64,000 bases of DNA from Mycetocola spongiae (GTDB lineage: Bacteria > Actinomycetota > Actinomycetes > Actinomycetales > Microbacteriaceae): contig NZ_CP080203.1 in assembly GCF_020424085.1 (NCBI RefSeq), positions 1,674,001 through 1,738,000 on the forward strand, written 5' to 3'. The position numbers were made by a program, and so were the translations under genes. Below are positions 54,558 to 63,708 of this stretch, piece after piece. The notes under the pieces were generated by a model. It was given only the letters and a program-made list of their open reading frames with translations. It did not search any database and had not been told where the DNA came from. How positions within the stretch are numbered: position 1 is the first letter of the stretch; every line of letters starts with the position of its first letter.

Positions 54558-55760
54558 GTGACTACTACACCGAGACTCTCCACCAAAATTTCCGCCATCG
54601 CCGAATCGGCCACGCTGAAGGTCGATGGTAAAGCAAAGGCGCTTCAGGCACAGGGCCGCCCGGTCATTAGCTACGCCGCGGGCGAGCCCGATTTTGCCAC
54701 GCCCGCGCATATCGTTGAGGCCGCCGCGGCCGCCGTGGCCGATCCGCGCAACCACCGCTATACGCCCGCCGCGGGCCTGCCCGAGCTGCGCGAGGCCATC
54801 GCCGCGAAGACCCTGCGTGATTCCGGCATCGCCGTGGAGCCGAGCCAGGTCATCGTGACCAACGGCGGAAAGCAGTCGGTCTATGAGGCCTTCCAGGTGC
54901 TGCTGAACGAGGGCGATGAGGTCATCATCCCCACCCCGTATTGGACCACCTACCCCGAGGTGGTGGCCCTCGCCGGCGGCGTCTCGGTGGATGTCTTTGC
55001 CGATGCCGCCGCGGGCTATAAGGTCACCATCGCCCAGCTGGAGGCCGCGCGCACCGAGCGCACCAAGGTGCTGCTTTTTGTCTCCCCCTCCAACCCCACC
55101 GGCGCCGTCTACTCCCCCGAGGAGACCCGCGCGATTGGCGAATGGGCGCTCGAGCACGGCATCTGGGTCATCTCGGACGAGATCTACCAGAACCTCACCT
55201 ATGACGGCGTGCGCGCCGTGTCGATCCTCGAGGCCGTCCCGGCCCTGGCCAATCAGACCCTCCTGGTCAACGGCGTGGCCAAAACCTATGCCATGACCGG
55301 ATGGCGCGTGGGCTGGACCGTGGGCCCGGCCGATGCGATCAAGGCCATCACCAACCTGCAGTCGCACCTGTCAGGCAACGTAAATAACATCGCGCAGCGC
55401 GCCGCGATTGCCGCCCTCACCGGCCCGCAGGACGACGTGGAGGCCATGCGGGTGGCCTTCGACCGCCGCCGCAAGACCATCGTGGCCGAGCTGAATAAGA
55501 TCAGCGGCGTCTCCGTCCCCACCCCCGAGGGTGCGTTTTATGTTTATGCCGATGTCACCGGCCTGCTCGGTCGCACCTGGGACGGCGTCACCCCCACCAC
55601 CTCGCTGGAGCTCGCCGACCTGATGCTGGATAAGGCCGAGGTCGCGGCGGTTCCCGGCGAGGCCTTTGGCCCCTCCGGCTATCTGCGCTTCAGCTATGCG
55701 CTCGGCGATGACGCGCTGCTGGAGGGCGTGCAGCGCCTGCAGAAGCTCTTCGCGAGCTAA
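54558..55760 (+). CDS. Class I PLP aminotransferase, aspartate aminotransferase-like
   Basis: 400 residues from GTG 54558 ([17 protein letters not shown]). PLP-binding features: [37 protein letters not shown], the Schiff-base lysine in [16 protein letters not shown], and the C-terminal Arg in GYLRFSYAL. In actinobacteria this gene near ribosomal genes is usually annotated as aspartate aminotransferase. TACGAT six bases upstream suggests a leaderless transcript. Confidence 0.9.
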   Translation: MTTTPRLSTKISAIAESATLKVDGKAKALQAQGRPVISYAAGEPDFATPAHIVEAAAAAVADPRNHRYTPAAGLPELREAIAAKTLRDSGIAVEPSQVIVTNGGKQSVYEAFQVLLNEGDEVIIPTPYWTTYPEVVALAGGVSVDVFADAAAGYKVTIAQLEAARTERTKVLLFVSPSNPTGAVYSPEETRAIGEWALEHGIWVISDEIYQNLTYDGVRAVSILEAVPALANQTLLVNGVAKTYAMTGWRVGWTVGPADAIKAITNLQSHLSGNVNNIAQRAAIAALTGPQDDVEAMRVAFDRRRKTIVAELNKISGVSVPTPEGAFYVYADVTGLLGRTWDGVTPTTSLELADLMLDKAEVAAVPGEAFGPSGYLRFSYALGDDALLEGVQRLQKLFAS

Positions 55761-55798
55761 CCCGGAATAACCCGGGAGGGGGAGGCGTTATCACGGAT

Positions 55799-56344
55799 AT
55801 GAATCCGGATAGCACCTCCCCCTCTTCTCTTTCCCGGGAGGCCATAGCCGGCCTGCCCGAGGGCACGCGGCGCGTGCTGGATGCCGCCGCCCGGCTGGGG
55901 CTGGACGCGGAGGTGCGCGAACGCGCGGCCGCCGGAAGCCTGGCCGAGGCCGCCGCCCTGATGGGCATCCCCACGGGCTCGCTCGTGAAGACCCTCGTGG
56001 TGCGTCGCCACGACGGCAGCTATCTGCTTGCGCTGATCCCCGGGGGCCGCAAAATCTCCTGGGCCAAGCTGCGCACGGCGGTGGGCGTGAATCGCCTCTC
56101 GCTGCCCAGCGCCGAGCTTGCGCTGGAGGCCACCGGTTTTGAGCGCGGCACAATCACCCCGCTGGGTTCCCATACCGACTGGCCGATCTTTGCGGATGCG
56201 GGCCTGGGCGCGCTCGCGCCGGGCGCGCGCATCGGGCTCGGCGCGGGTGCACACGGCTATGGCCTGATGGTTGAGGCCGCGCCCCTCCTGGCCGCCACGG
56301 GCGCGATCCTCGCCGATATCAGCGATCCCGAGGAGAGCGCATGA
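55799..56344 (+). CDS. YbaK/ProX-type aminoacyl-tRNA deacylase
   Basis: 181 residues. The YbaK fold is recognised by GIPTGSLVKTLVVRRHDGSYLLALIPGGRKISWAKL, with the conserved Lys, and GSHTDWPIFADAGL. These proteins hydrolyse misacylated tRNAs such as Cys-tRNA-Pro. Its stop overlaps the next start as ATGA, so the downstream small protein is co-translated. Confidence 0.88.
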   Translation: MNPDSTSPSSLSREAIAGLPEGTRRVLDAAARLGLDAEVRERAAAGSLAEAAALMGIPTGSLVKTLVVRRHDGSYLLALIPGGRKISWAKLRTAVGVNRLSLPSAELALEATGFERGTITPLGSHTDWPIFADAGLGALAPGARIGLGAGAHGYGLMVEAAPLLAATGAILADISDPEESA

Positions 56345-56625
56345 ACCGCTGCTGCGGGGCCCGCGAGGATCTTGACGCCGAATCCGCCGCCGCGGACGGC
56401 GAATCGGCACTGATCGCGCTGCTGAGCAGCCCGCTGCCGCGCGAGCGCAGCGCCGCGGCGCGCGCCCTGGGGCGGGTGAGCGGCCCCCAATCGGGCGCTG
56501 TCACCCACGCCCTGGTGCAGGCGTTGCGCGCCGAAAAACGCTCACTCCCCCGGCTGCGGATGGGGCAGGCCCTGGAGGCGGCGGGCGTCCCCGCGTCGAT
56601 CGCGCTCCTGGGCGACCTGGGCTAG
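56341..56625 (+). CDS. Small HEAT-repeat-like protein
   Basis: 94 residues. Starts MNRCCGARED, then helical sequence with LIALLSSPLPRERSAAARALGRV and VTHALVQALRAEKRS reminiscent of one or two HEAT/armadillo repeats. Coupled to the deacylase gene by a 4-bp overlap. Function unknown. Confidence 0.65.
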   Translation: MNRCCGAREDLDAESAAADGESALIALLSSPLPRERSAAARALGRVSGPQSGAVTHALVQALRAEKRSLPRLRMGQALEAAGVPASIALLGDLG

Positions 56626-56639
56626 GCCCGCAACCGCGG

Positions 56640-56697
56640 ACGCCCGCGGCGGGCACCCCGGGCGTCGCGAGACGCGCGGGATGCCCGCCGCGGGCGT
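56640..56697. terminator. Bidirectional terminator
   Basis: ACGCCCGCGGCGGGCA pairs with its complement across a 26-base interior that itself folds (GGGCGTC/GACGC). It lies between the small protein gene and the convergent ABC importer operon. Confidence 0.75.
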
Positions 56698-56708
56698 TCC
56701 CGTGCCGG

Positions 56709-57785
56709 TTAGGACACGGGGCGCGCGGTGACCGCGACCGCGGCCACGCTCACGCGCACGGGCTCGCCCACCGCATAGCGCCGGGTGACCGGGTGCTGAA
56801 TGCGCACATCGGTGCCGCCCGTGAGCCGCACGGTGGTGCGCCGCCAGGAGCCCAGGAAGCTGGTTGCGGTGACCTCCCCGGCCACACCGGCCAGGTCATC
56901 CTCGGAGTGCAGGGTCAGATCCTCGGGGCGGATCAGCGCCTCATGGGTGCCCGCGGGCAGCTCCGGGTTGAGCAGCTCCAGGCGCGTGCCCAGCAGGCCG
57001 ATCCGGCCCTCGGAGACCTCGCCCGTGAGCACGTTGCTCTGCCCCACAAACGCCGCCACAAACGGGGTGGCCGGGCGCTGATAGAGCTCCTCGGGAGTCC
57101 CGATCTGCTCGATCACACCCGCGTTCATGACCGCGATCCGATCAGCCATCGCAAGCGCCTCCTCCTGATCATGGGTCACAAATACCGTGGTGATTCCGAG
57201 CGTGAGCTGGATGCGCCGGATCTCCTCGCGCAGCTGCTGCCGCACCTTGGCATCCAGCGCCGAGAGCGGCTCGTCCAGCAGGAGCACGCGGGGATTGGTG
57301 ACCAGGGCGCGGGCCAGGGCCACGCGCTGCTGCTGACCGCCCGAGAGCTCATCGGCATAGCGATTCTCAAAACCGGCAAGCCCCACCAGCGCCAGCATGT
57401 CCAGCGCGCGGCGCGTGCGCTCGGCCGCGGATACCCCGCGGGTCTGCAGCCCAAACTCCACGTTGCGGCGCACATCCAGGTTGGGGAAGAGCGAATAGGA
57501 CTGGAAAACCATGCCCAGATCGCGGCGGTTCACCGGGACGGCCGTGATGTCCTCGCCGTCGATCAGCAGCTGTCCCGAGCCGATATCCTCGAGCCCGGCC
57601 AGGCTGCGCAGCGCGGTGGTTTTCCCGCAGCCCGAGGGACCCAGCAGGGCCACAAACTCGCCCGGTTCGATCTCCAGCGAGAGCTCGTCCAGGGCCCGCA
57701 CGGCGCCATAGTTTTTGATGATATTGCGGAAGGACACCGCCACCCCGCGGGTCGTGGTGGAGAGAGTGGGTGAGACTGAGGTCAT
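56709..57785 (-). CDS. ABC importer ATP-binding protein (Fe3+/polyamine type)
   Basis: 358 residues from ATG 57785. Walker A GPSGCGKTTALRSL, LSGGQQQRVALARALV, Walker B VLLLDEPLSALD and VTHDQEEAL are intact; residues about 260-350 form a TOBE domain. The type energises importers for iron(III), polyamines, thiamine or phosphonates. Last gene of the operon; its ATG overlaps the upstream permease stop (57782-57785). Confidence 0.94.
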   Translation of the reverse strand: MTSVSPTLSTTTRGVAVSFRNIIKNYGAVRALDELSLEIEPGEFVALLGPSGCGKTTALRSLAGLEDIGSGQLLIDGEDITAVPVNRRDLGMVFQSYSLFPNLDVRRNVEFGLQTRGVSAAERTRRALDMLALVGLAGFENRYADELSGGQQQRVALARALVTNPRVLLLDEPLSALDAKVRQQLREEIRRIQLTLGITTVFVTHDQEEALAMADRIAVMNAGVIEQIGTPEELYQRPATPFVAAFVGQSNVLTGEVSEGRIGLLGTRLELLNPELPAGTHEALIRPEDLTLHSEDDLAGVAGEVTATSFLGSWRRTTVRLTGGTDVRIQHPVTRRYAVGEPVRVSVAAVAVTARPVS

Positions 57786-58591
57786 CGGGTACCTTTCGAG
57801 CGTGCGCGGCGGCGCGGGGCCGCAATGCGGCCAATGGCAAGCAGCAGGCAGGCCACAAAAACCAGCGCCAGCAGCGAGAAGATCACGGCCACATAGGGGT
57901 CCGTGCGGGAGATAGAGACGATCGCGACCTGAAGGTTTTCGCGGTTCAGCAGCGAGGCCACCGTATATTCGCCCAGCACCACGGCGATCGAGATAAACGC
58001 GGCCGCCAGGATTCCGCGGCGCAGATTGGGAAGCAGGATCTGGCCAAATACCCGCAGCCAGCCGGCACCCAGCGAACGCGCGGCCTCCACGAGGGTGCGC
58101 AGATCCACCGCCTGCATCGCCGATTCCAGCGCGCGCGAGGCAAACGGCAGCACAAGCACACCGTAGACCAGGCCGAGGGTCCAGCCGCCCGAGCCGAGCA
58201 CCCGCACCACGACGCCATAGACGGGCGCGAGGCCCACCACCAGGGCGATCGCGGGCACGGCGATCGGGATCAGGCAGATCAGTTCCAGCACGCGGCGCAG
58301 CCTCGGGAACCGCAACCGCACCAGCAGCATCGTGGGCAGCAGCAGCGCAAGCACCACGATCACCGCGACGATGCACAGGATAAGCGATTCGGTGATGCCC
58401 GTGAACAGCGGGCGATAGCGGAACGCATTTTCGGGATCAAACAGTCCCGTCCAGTGCACAAAGCCGTGCCCGTTTTCGGTGCGCAGGCTGAACTCCAGCA
58501 TCGCCAGGAGCGGCAGGGCAAAGAGCGTGCCCACCACCGCGAGGATCGCGATCGAGACGCCGCGGCGCGGGGCCAGGCTCGGCGCGCTCAT
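57782..58591 (-). CDS. ABC importer permease 2
   Basis: 269 residues from ATG 58591, six helices. The EAA-type loop is EAARSLGAGWLRVFGQILLP. Starts MSAPSLAPRRG and overlaps both neighbouring genes by 4 bp. Same ABC system as its neighbours. Confidence 0.92.
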   Translation of the reverse strand: MSAPSLAPRRGVSIAILAVVGTLFALPLLAMLEFSLRTENGHGFVHWTGLFDPENAFRYRPLFTGITESLILCIVAVIVVLALLLPTMLLVRLRFPRLRRVLELICLIPIAVPAIALVVGLAPVYGVVVRVLGSGGWTLGLVYGVLVLPFASRALESAMQAVDLRTLVEAARSLGAGWLRVFGQILLPNLRRGILAAAFISIAVVLGEYTVASLLNRENLQVAIVSISRTDPYVAVIFSLLALVFVACLLLAIGRIAAPRRRARSKGTR

Positions 58592-59580
58592 CGCTGCCAC
58601 CGCTGGGTGCGGGCCTGCAGCGCGGAATAGGCGATCATCAGCACGATCATCACGATGATCATTCCGAAGGCGAGTGCGCCCGCAAGGTTTTCCCGGCCGA
58701 GCACGGTATCGCTGATCAGCGCCGCGCGAATCTGCAGCGGCACGATCTGGGCACCCTGGCTGATCAGGGCCGCCGCGGTGGCATAGGCCGAGAACGCATT
58801 GGCAAAGAGCAGCAGGAAGCCACCGGCAAAGGCGGGCGCGAGCACGGGGATACCCACGCGCCGCCAGAAGTTCAGGGAGGTACCACCCAGCGTGGCATTC
58901 GCCTCGACCCAGGAGGCCTTTAGGCCGGAGAGGGCGGGCATAAACGTGAGGATCATCAGGGGCACCTGGAAATAGAGATACGGCAGGATGAGGCCGGGCA
59001 CCTGATAGAGCCACATGCCGCCCGCGAAAATATCAAGGCCAAACACATCGCGCAGCGCGACGGTGATCAGGCCCTGGGTACCGATCGTGGCGATAAACGC
59101 AAAGGCAAGCATCACGCCACCAAATTGCGCCAGCACCCCCGAGACGGCATCCACAAACGTGCGCAGCCGGGACTCGGCGGGGAACGAGGCGAGGGCGAGG
59201 CACGCGAGGGCGCCGATCAGCGCTCCGCCCGCGGCGGTGACCAGCGAGACCCAGAAGGAGCTGCCGAAGGTTTCCAGGACAACCGGATCGCCAAGCGCGG
59301 CGAGGTTATCCAGGGTGAAGGCCCCCGTGGAGGTGAAGAAGCCGGAGAATACGGCGATCACGGTGGGGACCACGAGGAAGAGCAAAATATAAAGAGCAAA
59401 CGGGGCGAGACCCAGGATCGGGCCCGCGCCGCGGCGGCGACGGGGGACGGGGGCCGCGGACCCGGGGGTGGCCGCGGCCACTCCCCGGGAGGATTCCGCG
59501 GCGGGAACCGCGGGCCCGGCGGGCACGGACGCCGAGGTCCGCACCCGCCGGATCCGATTCCCGGAGGAGGAAACGGTCAT
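58588..59580 (-). CDS. ABC importer permease 1
   Basis: 330 residues. Gly/Ala/Pro-rich cytoplasmic N-terminus (about 1-50), six helices, and an EAA-like loop VEANATLGGTSLNFWRRVGIPV. Begins immediately after the binding-protein gene stop codon. Pairs with the second permease to form the channel. Confidence 0.92.
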   Translation of the reverse strand: MTVSSSGNRIRRVRTSASVPAGPAVPAAESSRGVAAATPGSAAPVPRRRRGAGPILGLAPFALYILLFLVVPTVIAVFSGFFTSTGAFTLDNLAALGDPVVLETFGSSFWVSLVTAAGGALIGALACLALASFPAESRLRTFVDAVSGVLAQFGGVMLAFAFIATIGTQGLITVALRDVFGLDIFAGGMWLYQVPGLILPYLYFQVPLMILTFMPALSGLKASWVEANATLGGTSLNFWRRVGIPVLAPAFAGGFLLLFANAFSAYATAAALISQGAQIVPLQIRAALISDTVLGRENLAGALAFGMIIVMIVLMIAYSALQARTQRWQR

Positions 59581-60696
59581 CTACTTGACCGCTGCCGCCC
59601 ACTTTTCGCCGAGGAGCTTTCCGGCACCCTCGGTCTGCTTGGCGTTGGGCTGCACAAGCGCGGTGGGGTCAACATCGGCGGCGGTCAGTGCAGCCTTATT
59701 CACGGTTCCGGCCTCGTCCATCGCGGCGAGGGTTGCGGGGATTGCGCCGGCCTCGAGGTAGAGGTTCTGCGCGGTCTCGCCGTAGATGAATTCCTGCCAG
59801 AGGCGGGCGGCCGCGGGGTGCGGGGCGTCCTTATTGATGGCCTGGCTGTAATAGGTGCCATAAGCGGCACCGTCGAGGATCACGGTCTTCCAGGACGGAA
59901 CGGCCTTGGTCTGGGCGAGGTTGTTATAGTTCCAGTCGAAAACCACGGGGGTCTCACCCGAGGCGATCGTGGCGGGGGTGGGGTCCACGGGCAGGAAGTT
60001 TCCGGCCTTATTTACCTCGGCGAAGAAGTCGATTCCGGCACCGAAGTCATCGAGGGTTCCGCCGTTGTGCAGCGCGGCAAAGCCCACCGCTGCAAACGCG
60101 GCACCGGCCTGGGTCGGGTCGCCGTTGATGGCAACCTTGCCCTTATAGTCGGCACCCAGGAGGTCCTCAAGCTTCGTGGGCTCGGGCACAACCTTGGAGT
60201 CATAACCGATCGACATCACACCGGTATAGTCGTTGACCCAGAGGCCGGTCTTTTCCTTATTGGCATCGGGGATATCGGCCCAGTTCTCGACCTGATAGGG
60301 CGCAAACTGGTCAACATTGGCGAGGGTTACGGCTGCTCCGAGGTCAAAAACATCGGGGGCGGTGTCCTGGCCCTTGAGGTCCTTCGCGGCCTTGATCTCC
60401 TCGGCGCTGGACGCATCGGGGTTGGCCGACTTTACGGTGATCTTATACTTCTCTTCAAAGGCCTTGATGATCTTGCCGTAGTTGGACCAGTCCTCGGGCA
60501 GCGCGATAACGTTCAGCGTGCCCTCCTTCTGGGCCGCCTCGACGAGCTTATCCAGCCCTCCGAGGTCCTTGGCCGAGGTGGCCGAGGCCGCCGAGGTGCC
60601 GTCAGTGGTGTCGGCCGAGGCCGAGCAACCGGTGAGTCCGAGAGCTACAACCGCCGCCGCCGAAACGGCAACAAGCCATGCGCGCTGAACCTTCAT
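59581..60696 (-). CDS. ABC importer substrate-binding lipoprotein
   Basis: 371 residues. Lipoprotein signal (VAVSAAAVVALGLTGC) followed by a periplasmic-binding-protein fold of the Fe3+/spermidine/2-aminoethylphosphonate type: EKYKITVKSANPDASSAEE, WVNDYTGVMSIGYDSK, PTKLEDLLGADYKGKVAINGDPTQAG. First gene of the four-gene operon. The ligand cannot be read; the nearby PEP-mutase-like gene hints at phosphonates but is not co-directional. Confidence 0.9.
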   Translation of the reverse strand: MKVQRAWLVAVSAAAVVALGLTGCSASADTTDGTSAASATSAKDLGGLDKLVEAAQKEGTLNVIALPEDWSNYGKIIKAFEEKYKITVKSANPDASSAEEIKAAKDLKGQDTAPDVFDLGAAVTLANVDQFAPYQVENWADIPDANKEKTGLWVNDYTGVMSIGYDSKVVPEPTKLEDLLGADYKGKVAINGDPTQAGAAFAAVGFAALHNGGTLDDFGAGIDFFAEVNKAGNFLPVDPTPATIASGETPVVFDWNYNNLAQTKAVPSWKTVILDGAAYGTYYSQAINKDAPHPAAARLWQEFIYGETAQNLYLEAGAIPATLAAMDEAGTVNKAALTAADVDPTALVQPNAKQTEGAGKLLGEKWAAAVK

Positions 60697-60878
60697 TATT
60701 CCTCCGTTGGAGGGCGATGTCGGTGGCCCGCGCTGTTACGGACCTGAGCTGACCGATCGCCCACGAAGGTGACGCTATCAACGCCGGGATACCCGCGCTG
60801 GACGCCGGGGAAACGGCAGATTAACGCGCGGGAAAAGGTTTCTCCGCGGTGTGTGGGGCCGCCTGGAAAACGCCTCAG

Positions 60879-60898
60879 AACCGCGATATTTCGCGGTT
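60879..60898 (+). terminator. Small intrinsic-terminator-like hairpin
   Basis: AACCGCGA-TATT-TCGCGGTT followed by TTTTT on the plus strand. Both adjacent genes run on the minus strand, so its role is unclear. Confidence 0.35.
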
Positions 60899-60929
60899 TT
60901 TCTCCGGGAGCGGCCCCCGACTTTGGGTG

Positions 60930-60960
60930 CAAATCCGGGTGCCCGGGGCACCCGGATTTG
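60930..60960 (-). terminator. Terminator of murB
   Basis: CAAATCCGGGTGCC pairs with its complement around CGG, 15 bp after the murB stop codon. Confidence 0.7.
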
Positions 60961-60975
60961 GGCCCGGAAGCGCGC

Positions 60976-62109
60976 CTAGAGCTCCAGGCCCACCAGCACG
61001 GGCTCGGGCATCAGGCGCACACCAAACTCGTTTTCCACCATCGACTGCACATAGAGCGCGAGGCTCGCGATCTCGCGCGCGGTGGCATGGCCGGTATTGG
61101 TCAGTGCGAGGGTGTGCTTGCCGGAGATCGCGGCATTCGAGCCGGGCAGTCGGAACCCGCGGCCCACCCCCGCATGCTCGATCAGCCAGGCGGCGCTGAG
61201 CTTGACCAGCTCGGGCGCGCGCGTGGTGGCCAGCGGGGGAAGCTCCCCCACATAGTGGTCCAGGGCGATCACGGTGGGCTCCGGCTCGACGCCGGGCTCG
61301 GGCCAGCGCGGGGCTTCGGCGGGCAGCGTGCGGGCAAAGGCCGCGGTCACGATCGGGTTGGTAAAAAACGATCCCGCGCTGAAGGTATCGCGGTCGGCGG
61401 GATCCAGCACCATGCCCTTACCCGCGCGCAGCGCAAGCACCGCATCGCGAATCTGCCGCACGGGCAGCTGCGAACCGGGCTCCGCGCCCAGCGCGGAGGA
61501 GAGCTGAGGGAAGTTCAGGGGCGCGCTCAGGCCCGCGTTATCCGCGAGGTCCAGCTCGATGCCCAGCACCACGGCCTCGCGCTCGGCGGGCAGGCCGCCG
61601 TGTCGCTTCAGCGTGGAGGTGCGATAGCCCAGCCGCAGGTCGGCCGCGGGCACCCACTCGGGCTCCTCGGCATAGCGGTCCAGCAGCTCCACGGCGATCA
61701 GGGAGGCCGCCAGCTCCTGGCCATAGGCGCCGATATTTTGGATGGGTGAGGCACCCACCGAGCCGGGAATCCCGCTCAGGCCCTCGATGCCGCTCCAGCC
61801 GCGATCTACGGTATGGGCCACCAGCTCATCCCAGGGCACACCGCCGGCCACGCGCAGCCGCACCCGGCCGGGCGCGGCAGGTAGCTGCTCGAGCCCGTGA
61901 TGGGCCACCCGGATGACCACGCCGTCATAGCCGTCATCGGAGGCCAGCAGATTGGAGCCCCCGCCGAGGATCAGCGGTTCCTCCCCCGCCGACCACACCG
62001 CGCGCACGGTATTGATGAGGTCCTCGCGCGTGGTGGGTTCCACGAGTTCGGCGATCGGCCCACCCACCGCGAGGGTGGTCAGCTGGGCGAGCGTGGCGGG
62101 GGCACTCAC
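60976..62109 (-). CDS. murB: UDP-N-acetylenolpyruvoylglucosamine reductase
   Basis: Reduces UDP-GlcNAc-enolpyruvate to UDP-MurNAc for peptidoglycan. 377 residues. FAD-binding part with EPLILGGGSNLLASDDGYDGVVIRV, then SGIPGSVGASPIQNIGAYGQE, the catalytic Ser in FSAGSFFTNP, and the type I insertion (GYRTSTLK). Overlaps the MaoC-type gene upstream by 4 bp, the same arrangement known in many actinobacteria. Confidence 0.97.
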   Translation of the reverse strand: MSAPATLAQLTTLAVGGPIAELVEPTTREDLINTVRAVWSAGEEPLILGGGSNLLASDDGYDGVVIRVAHHGLEQLPAAPGRVRLRVAGGVPWDELVAHTVDRGWSGIEGLSGIPGSVGASPIQNIGAYGQELAASLIAVELLDRYAEEPEWVPAADLRLGYRTSTLKRHGGLPAEREAVVLGIELDLADNAGLSAPLNFPQLSSALGAEPGSQLPVRQIRDAVLALRAGKGMVLDPADRDTFSAGSFFTNPIVTAAFARTLPAEAPRWPEPGVEPEPTVIALDHYVGELPPLATTRAPELVKLSAAWLIEHAGVGRGFRLPGSNAAISGKHTLALTNTGHATAREIASLALYVQSMVENEFGVRLMPEPVLVGLEL

Positions 62110-62543
62110 GGGGTCGGCGCCCCCAGGGCGATGCGCACCTGGGCCTTACCCAGCACGGTTTTGCCCTCGAAGCTCACGGTGAGGTCGATGCGGGCGGCAT
62201 TATTTTCGGCGTCGAGCTGGCCCACCTTGGCGAGGATCTGCACGCTGGCCCCGGCCTCGGGGTCCACGGGCACCGGGCGGGTGAACCGCACCTGATAATC
62301 GGTCACGCGCGCGGGATCGCCAACCCAGTCCACCACGGGCTGCACAGCGAGGCCCATCGTGAGCATGCCGTGTGCGAGCACACCGGGCAGGCCCACCGAG
62401 GCGGCCACATCATCGCGATAGTGAATGGGGTTAAAGTCTCCCGAGGCACCGGCATAGCGCACGAGGGCATCGCGGGTCAGGATGAGAGTGCGCTCGGCAA
62501 CCACATCACCCACGGTCAGGGAGGACAGGAGGGGAGTGCTCAT
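62106..62543 (-). CDS. MaoC-type dehydratase subunit
   Basis: 145 residues, single hot-dog domain. The hydratase motif YAGASGDFNPIHYRDDVAASVG contains the catalytic Asp and His, followed by GVLAHGMLTMG. Works as a heterodimer with the neighbouring non-catalytic partner, like the HadB partner in mycobacterial (3R)-hydroxyacyl-ACP dehydratase. Overlaps its neighbours by 4 bp on both sides. Confidence 0.9.
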   Translation of the reverse strand: MSTPLLSSLTVGDVVAERTLILTRDALVRYAGASGDFNPIHYRDDVAASVGLPGVLAHGMLTMGLAVQPVVDWVGDPARVTDYQVRFTRPVPVDPEAGASVQILAKVGQLDAENNAARIDLTVSFEGKTVLGKAQVRIALGAPTP

Positions 62544-62980
62544 TCGTCACCTCGGACTACAAGGGTGGAAATCGCGGTGACAACATGCTCACCGCGGGCG
62601 TCCACGATCTGGGTTTCGGCGGTCACCATCGAGTGTGCACCGAGGGTCTTCACGGCCGCGACGGTGAGCGTCGCGGTGAGTTCATCCCCGGCCACGATGG
62701 GCTGGCTAAACGTGAAGCGCTGATCGCCGTGCACCACCCGGGAGAAGTCGATTCCGGCATCGGGCTCGGCCAGGAGCTGCGCCAGCGCACCCTCCTGCAC
62801 CACCACGGCAAACGTGGGGGGCGCCACCACATCGGCATAACCGGCGGCGCGGGCGGCCTCGGGATCCAGGTTGATGGGGTTCGTGGCAAAAACGGCACGC
62901 GCAAACTCGCGCACCTTCTCGCGGCCCACCAGATAGCTCGGCGCGGGGGGCAGGGTCCGGCCCTGCAATTCGGGATTCAC
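62540..62980 (-). CDS. HadA-like dehydratase partner subunit
   Basis: 146 residues from GTG 62980 (AAGGG six bases upstream; GTG 62986 is possible). Hot-dog domain with FARAVFATNPINLDPEAARAAGY and PPTFAVVVQEGALAQL, which are the non-catalytic substrate-binding elements of HadA/HadC proteins. Forms the dehydratase with the next gene; role in fatty-acid elongation is inferred from family. Confidence 0.88.
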   Translation of the reverse strand: MNPELQGRTLPPAPSYLVGREKVREFARAVFATNPINLDPEAARAAGYADVVAPPTFAVVVQEGALAQLLAEPDAGIDFSRVVHGDQRFTFSQPIVAGDELTATLTVAAVKTLGAHSMVTAETQIVDARGEHVVTAISTLVVRGDE

Positions 62981-63093
62981 ACTCACCCCTTCAGGATAGC
63001 GTGCGTCGCGCCCGCGCACGGTACTCCGCGCCACCGCGACCGGGAAGTGCCCATGATCCGGTGTTTTTGCGTTTCCGGGGCTAACATGAGCGT

Positions 63094-63708
63094 GTGACTG
63101 AACAGGTTCTCACCCTTGAGAAGGATTCCCGGATTCGCCGCGCACTCGCCTCGGATATCGAGCGCATGCAGAATATCGAACGCGCCGCGGGTGCCCCCTT
63201 TGCCGAGATCGGGATGCTCGCCGTGGCCGAGGATGATCCGCCCGCCGCATCCGAGTTTGCCGCCGCGATCTCCCGCGGACTGTGCTGGATCACCACGATC
63301 GGCGATCATCCCGGGGATGCCACACCGGTGGCCTATCTGCTCGCCGGGCTGGTGGACGGCACGCTGCATATCGAACAGGTCAGTGTGCACCCGCTGGCCG
63401 CGCGTCACGGGCTCGGGGCGGCGCTGATCGCGGAGGCCGAGCGCGAGGCCGTGCGGCGCGGGATTGCCGAGCTCACGCTCACCACCTTTATGGATGTGCC
63501 CTGGAATGCCGCCTATTATCGGCGGCTGGGTTTTGACGTCCTGCCCGAGGCCGAGCTGGGTCCCGATCTGGGGGCGCGCCGCCTCGCGGAGGCCACCCAC
63601 GAGCTCGACCGCTGGCCGCGCGTGGCGATGAGCCGCGCGGTGCGCTACCGCGAGGCCGTGCCGGCGGGAAAACGGATCGGGGTCGCGCCGAGGTCCCAGA
63701 GGGCATAG
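63094..63708 (+). CDS. GNAT-family N-acetyltransferase
   Basis: 204 residues from GTG 63094. The acetyl-CoA loop is VHPLAARHGLGAALIAEAE, followed by LTTFMDVPWNAAYYRRLGF, the typical motif B. TAACAT about 7 nt upstream of the GTG suggests a leaderless start. Substrate unknown. Its last 64 bp overlap the convergent partial gene. Confidence 0.85.
   Translation: MTEQVLTLEKDSRIRRALASDIERMQNIERAAGAPFAEIGMLAVAEDDPPAASEFAAAISRGLCWITTIGDHPGDATPVAYLLAGLVDGTLHIEQVSVHPLAARHGLGAALIAEAEREAVRRGIAELTLTTFMDVPWNAAYYRRLGFDVLPEAELGPDLGARRLAEATHELDRWPRVAMSRAVRYREAVPAGKRIGVAPRSQRA

Noticed and set aside
53601-60696. PEP-mutase-like gene plus ABC importer as a phosphonate pathway
   Set aside because: Different operons and strands, no phosphonate catabolic or biosynthetic partner; motifs fit broader isocitrate-lyase-like functions.
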